From: Lautropia sp.
GTDB lineage: Bacteria > Pseudomonadota > Gammaproteobacteria > Burkholderiales > Burkholderiaceae_E
Length of the DNA: 64,000 nucleotides
Assembly: GCA_030528325.1 (NCBI GenBank)
Contig: JAUMZD010000008.1
Coordinates: 30,764-94,763 of the forward strand
Direction: 5' to 3'
Below are positions 63,976-64,000 of the stretch, piece after piece (the first letter of the stretch is position 1; every line of letters begins with the position of its first letter). Made by a program: the position numbers and the translations under genes. The notes below the pieces were generated by a model. The model was not told the origin of the DNA and did not search any database. It saw only the letters and a program-made list of their open reading frames with translations.

Positions 63976-64000
63976 GCCAGATCCTCGTCCGCCAGGCCAG

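Overview
The window is a high-GC bacterial chromosome segment with no rRNA or tRNA and no recognisable prophage or insertion sequence. Gene content and order (rpsP-rimM-trmD-rplS, ffs-dnaX-ybaB-recR, carA-carB-greA, yhbY/rlmE-ftsH-folP-glmM, recG-oxyR, trxA next to rho, a four-ATPase UvrA fusion) point to a betaproteobacterium of the order Burkholderiales. A Lautropia-like genus is my guess from memory, not something the sequence proves.

Layout. 1-5080 (minus strand): a type I restriction-modification operon, hsdM-hsdS, continuing through 4-nt overlaps into an ImmA/IrrE-type metallopeptidase and a DUF4411 PIN-like gene cut by the window edge; hsdR is not in view. 5179-11289: a 2,036-residue tandem UvrA. 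11696-16309: ridA, recG, oxyR, cysM. 16456-23063 (minus): an LD-carboxypeptidase with a histidine-rich tail, mltB, and a tgpA/DUF58/moxR operon. 23438-25157: etfB-etfA. 25763-27884: a small secreted protein and a CorC-family membrane protein. 28552-30992: the S16/TrmD/L19 operon, with an unusual insertion in TrmD. 31215-37734: CoA pyrophosphatase, rsgA, an M48 protease, orn, a GT39-like membrane protein and rpmE2. 37969-42800: a divergent pair of GH17 beta-glucan genes. 42979-45640: a small membrane protein, rho and trxA. 45960-49263: 4.5S RNA, dnaX, ybaB, recR. 49559-52979: an SGNH lipoprotein, a sirtuin and a DUF599 protein. 53023-63975: carAB, greA, yhbY, rlmE, ftsH, folP, glmM.

The most notable unexplained structure is a family of about ten intergenic palindromic repeats. 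They share an 18-bp inverted terminal motif (AGGAGCTTGGGCGGCAGG and its complement) and occur in full (about 165 bp), internally deleted (89, 59 and 52 bp) and half forms. Most sit directly after stop codons, often between convergent genes, and two begin inside the stop codon. They look like non-autonomous, MITE- or REP-like elements; no matching transposase is present in the window. Two hexanucleotide microsatellites lie near copies of the family.

Other points of interest are a strong terminator hairpin in the greA leader, an OxyR-type half-site upstream of oxyR, a sirtuin lacking its zinc cysteines, a G9 tract in dnaX and a structured rpsP leader. All functional calls come from reading translated motifs; no database search was run.
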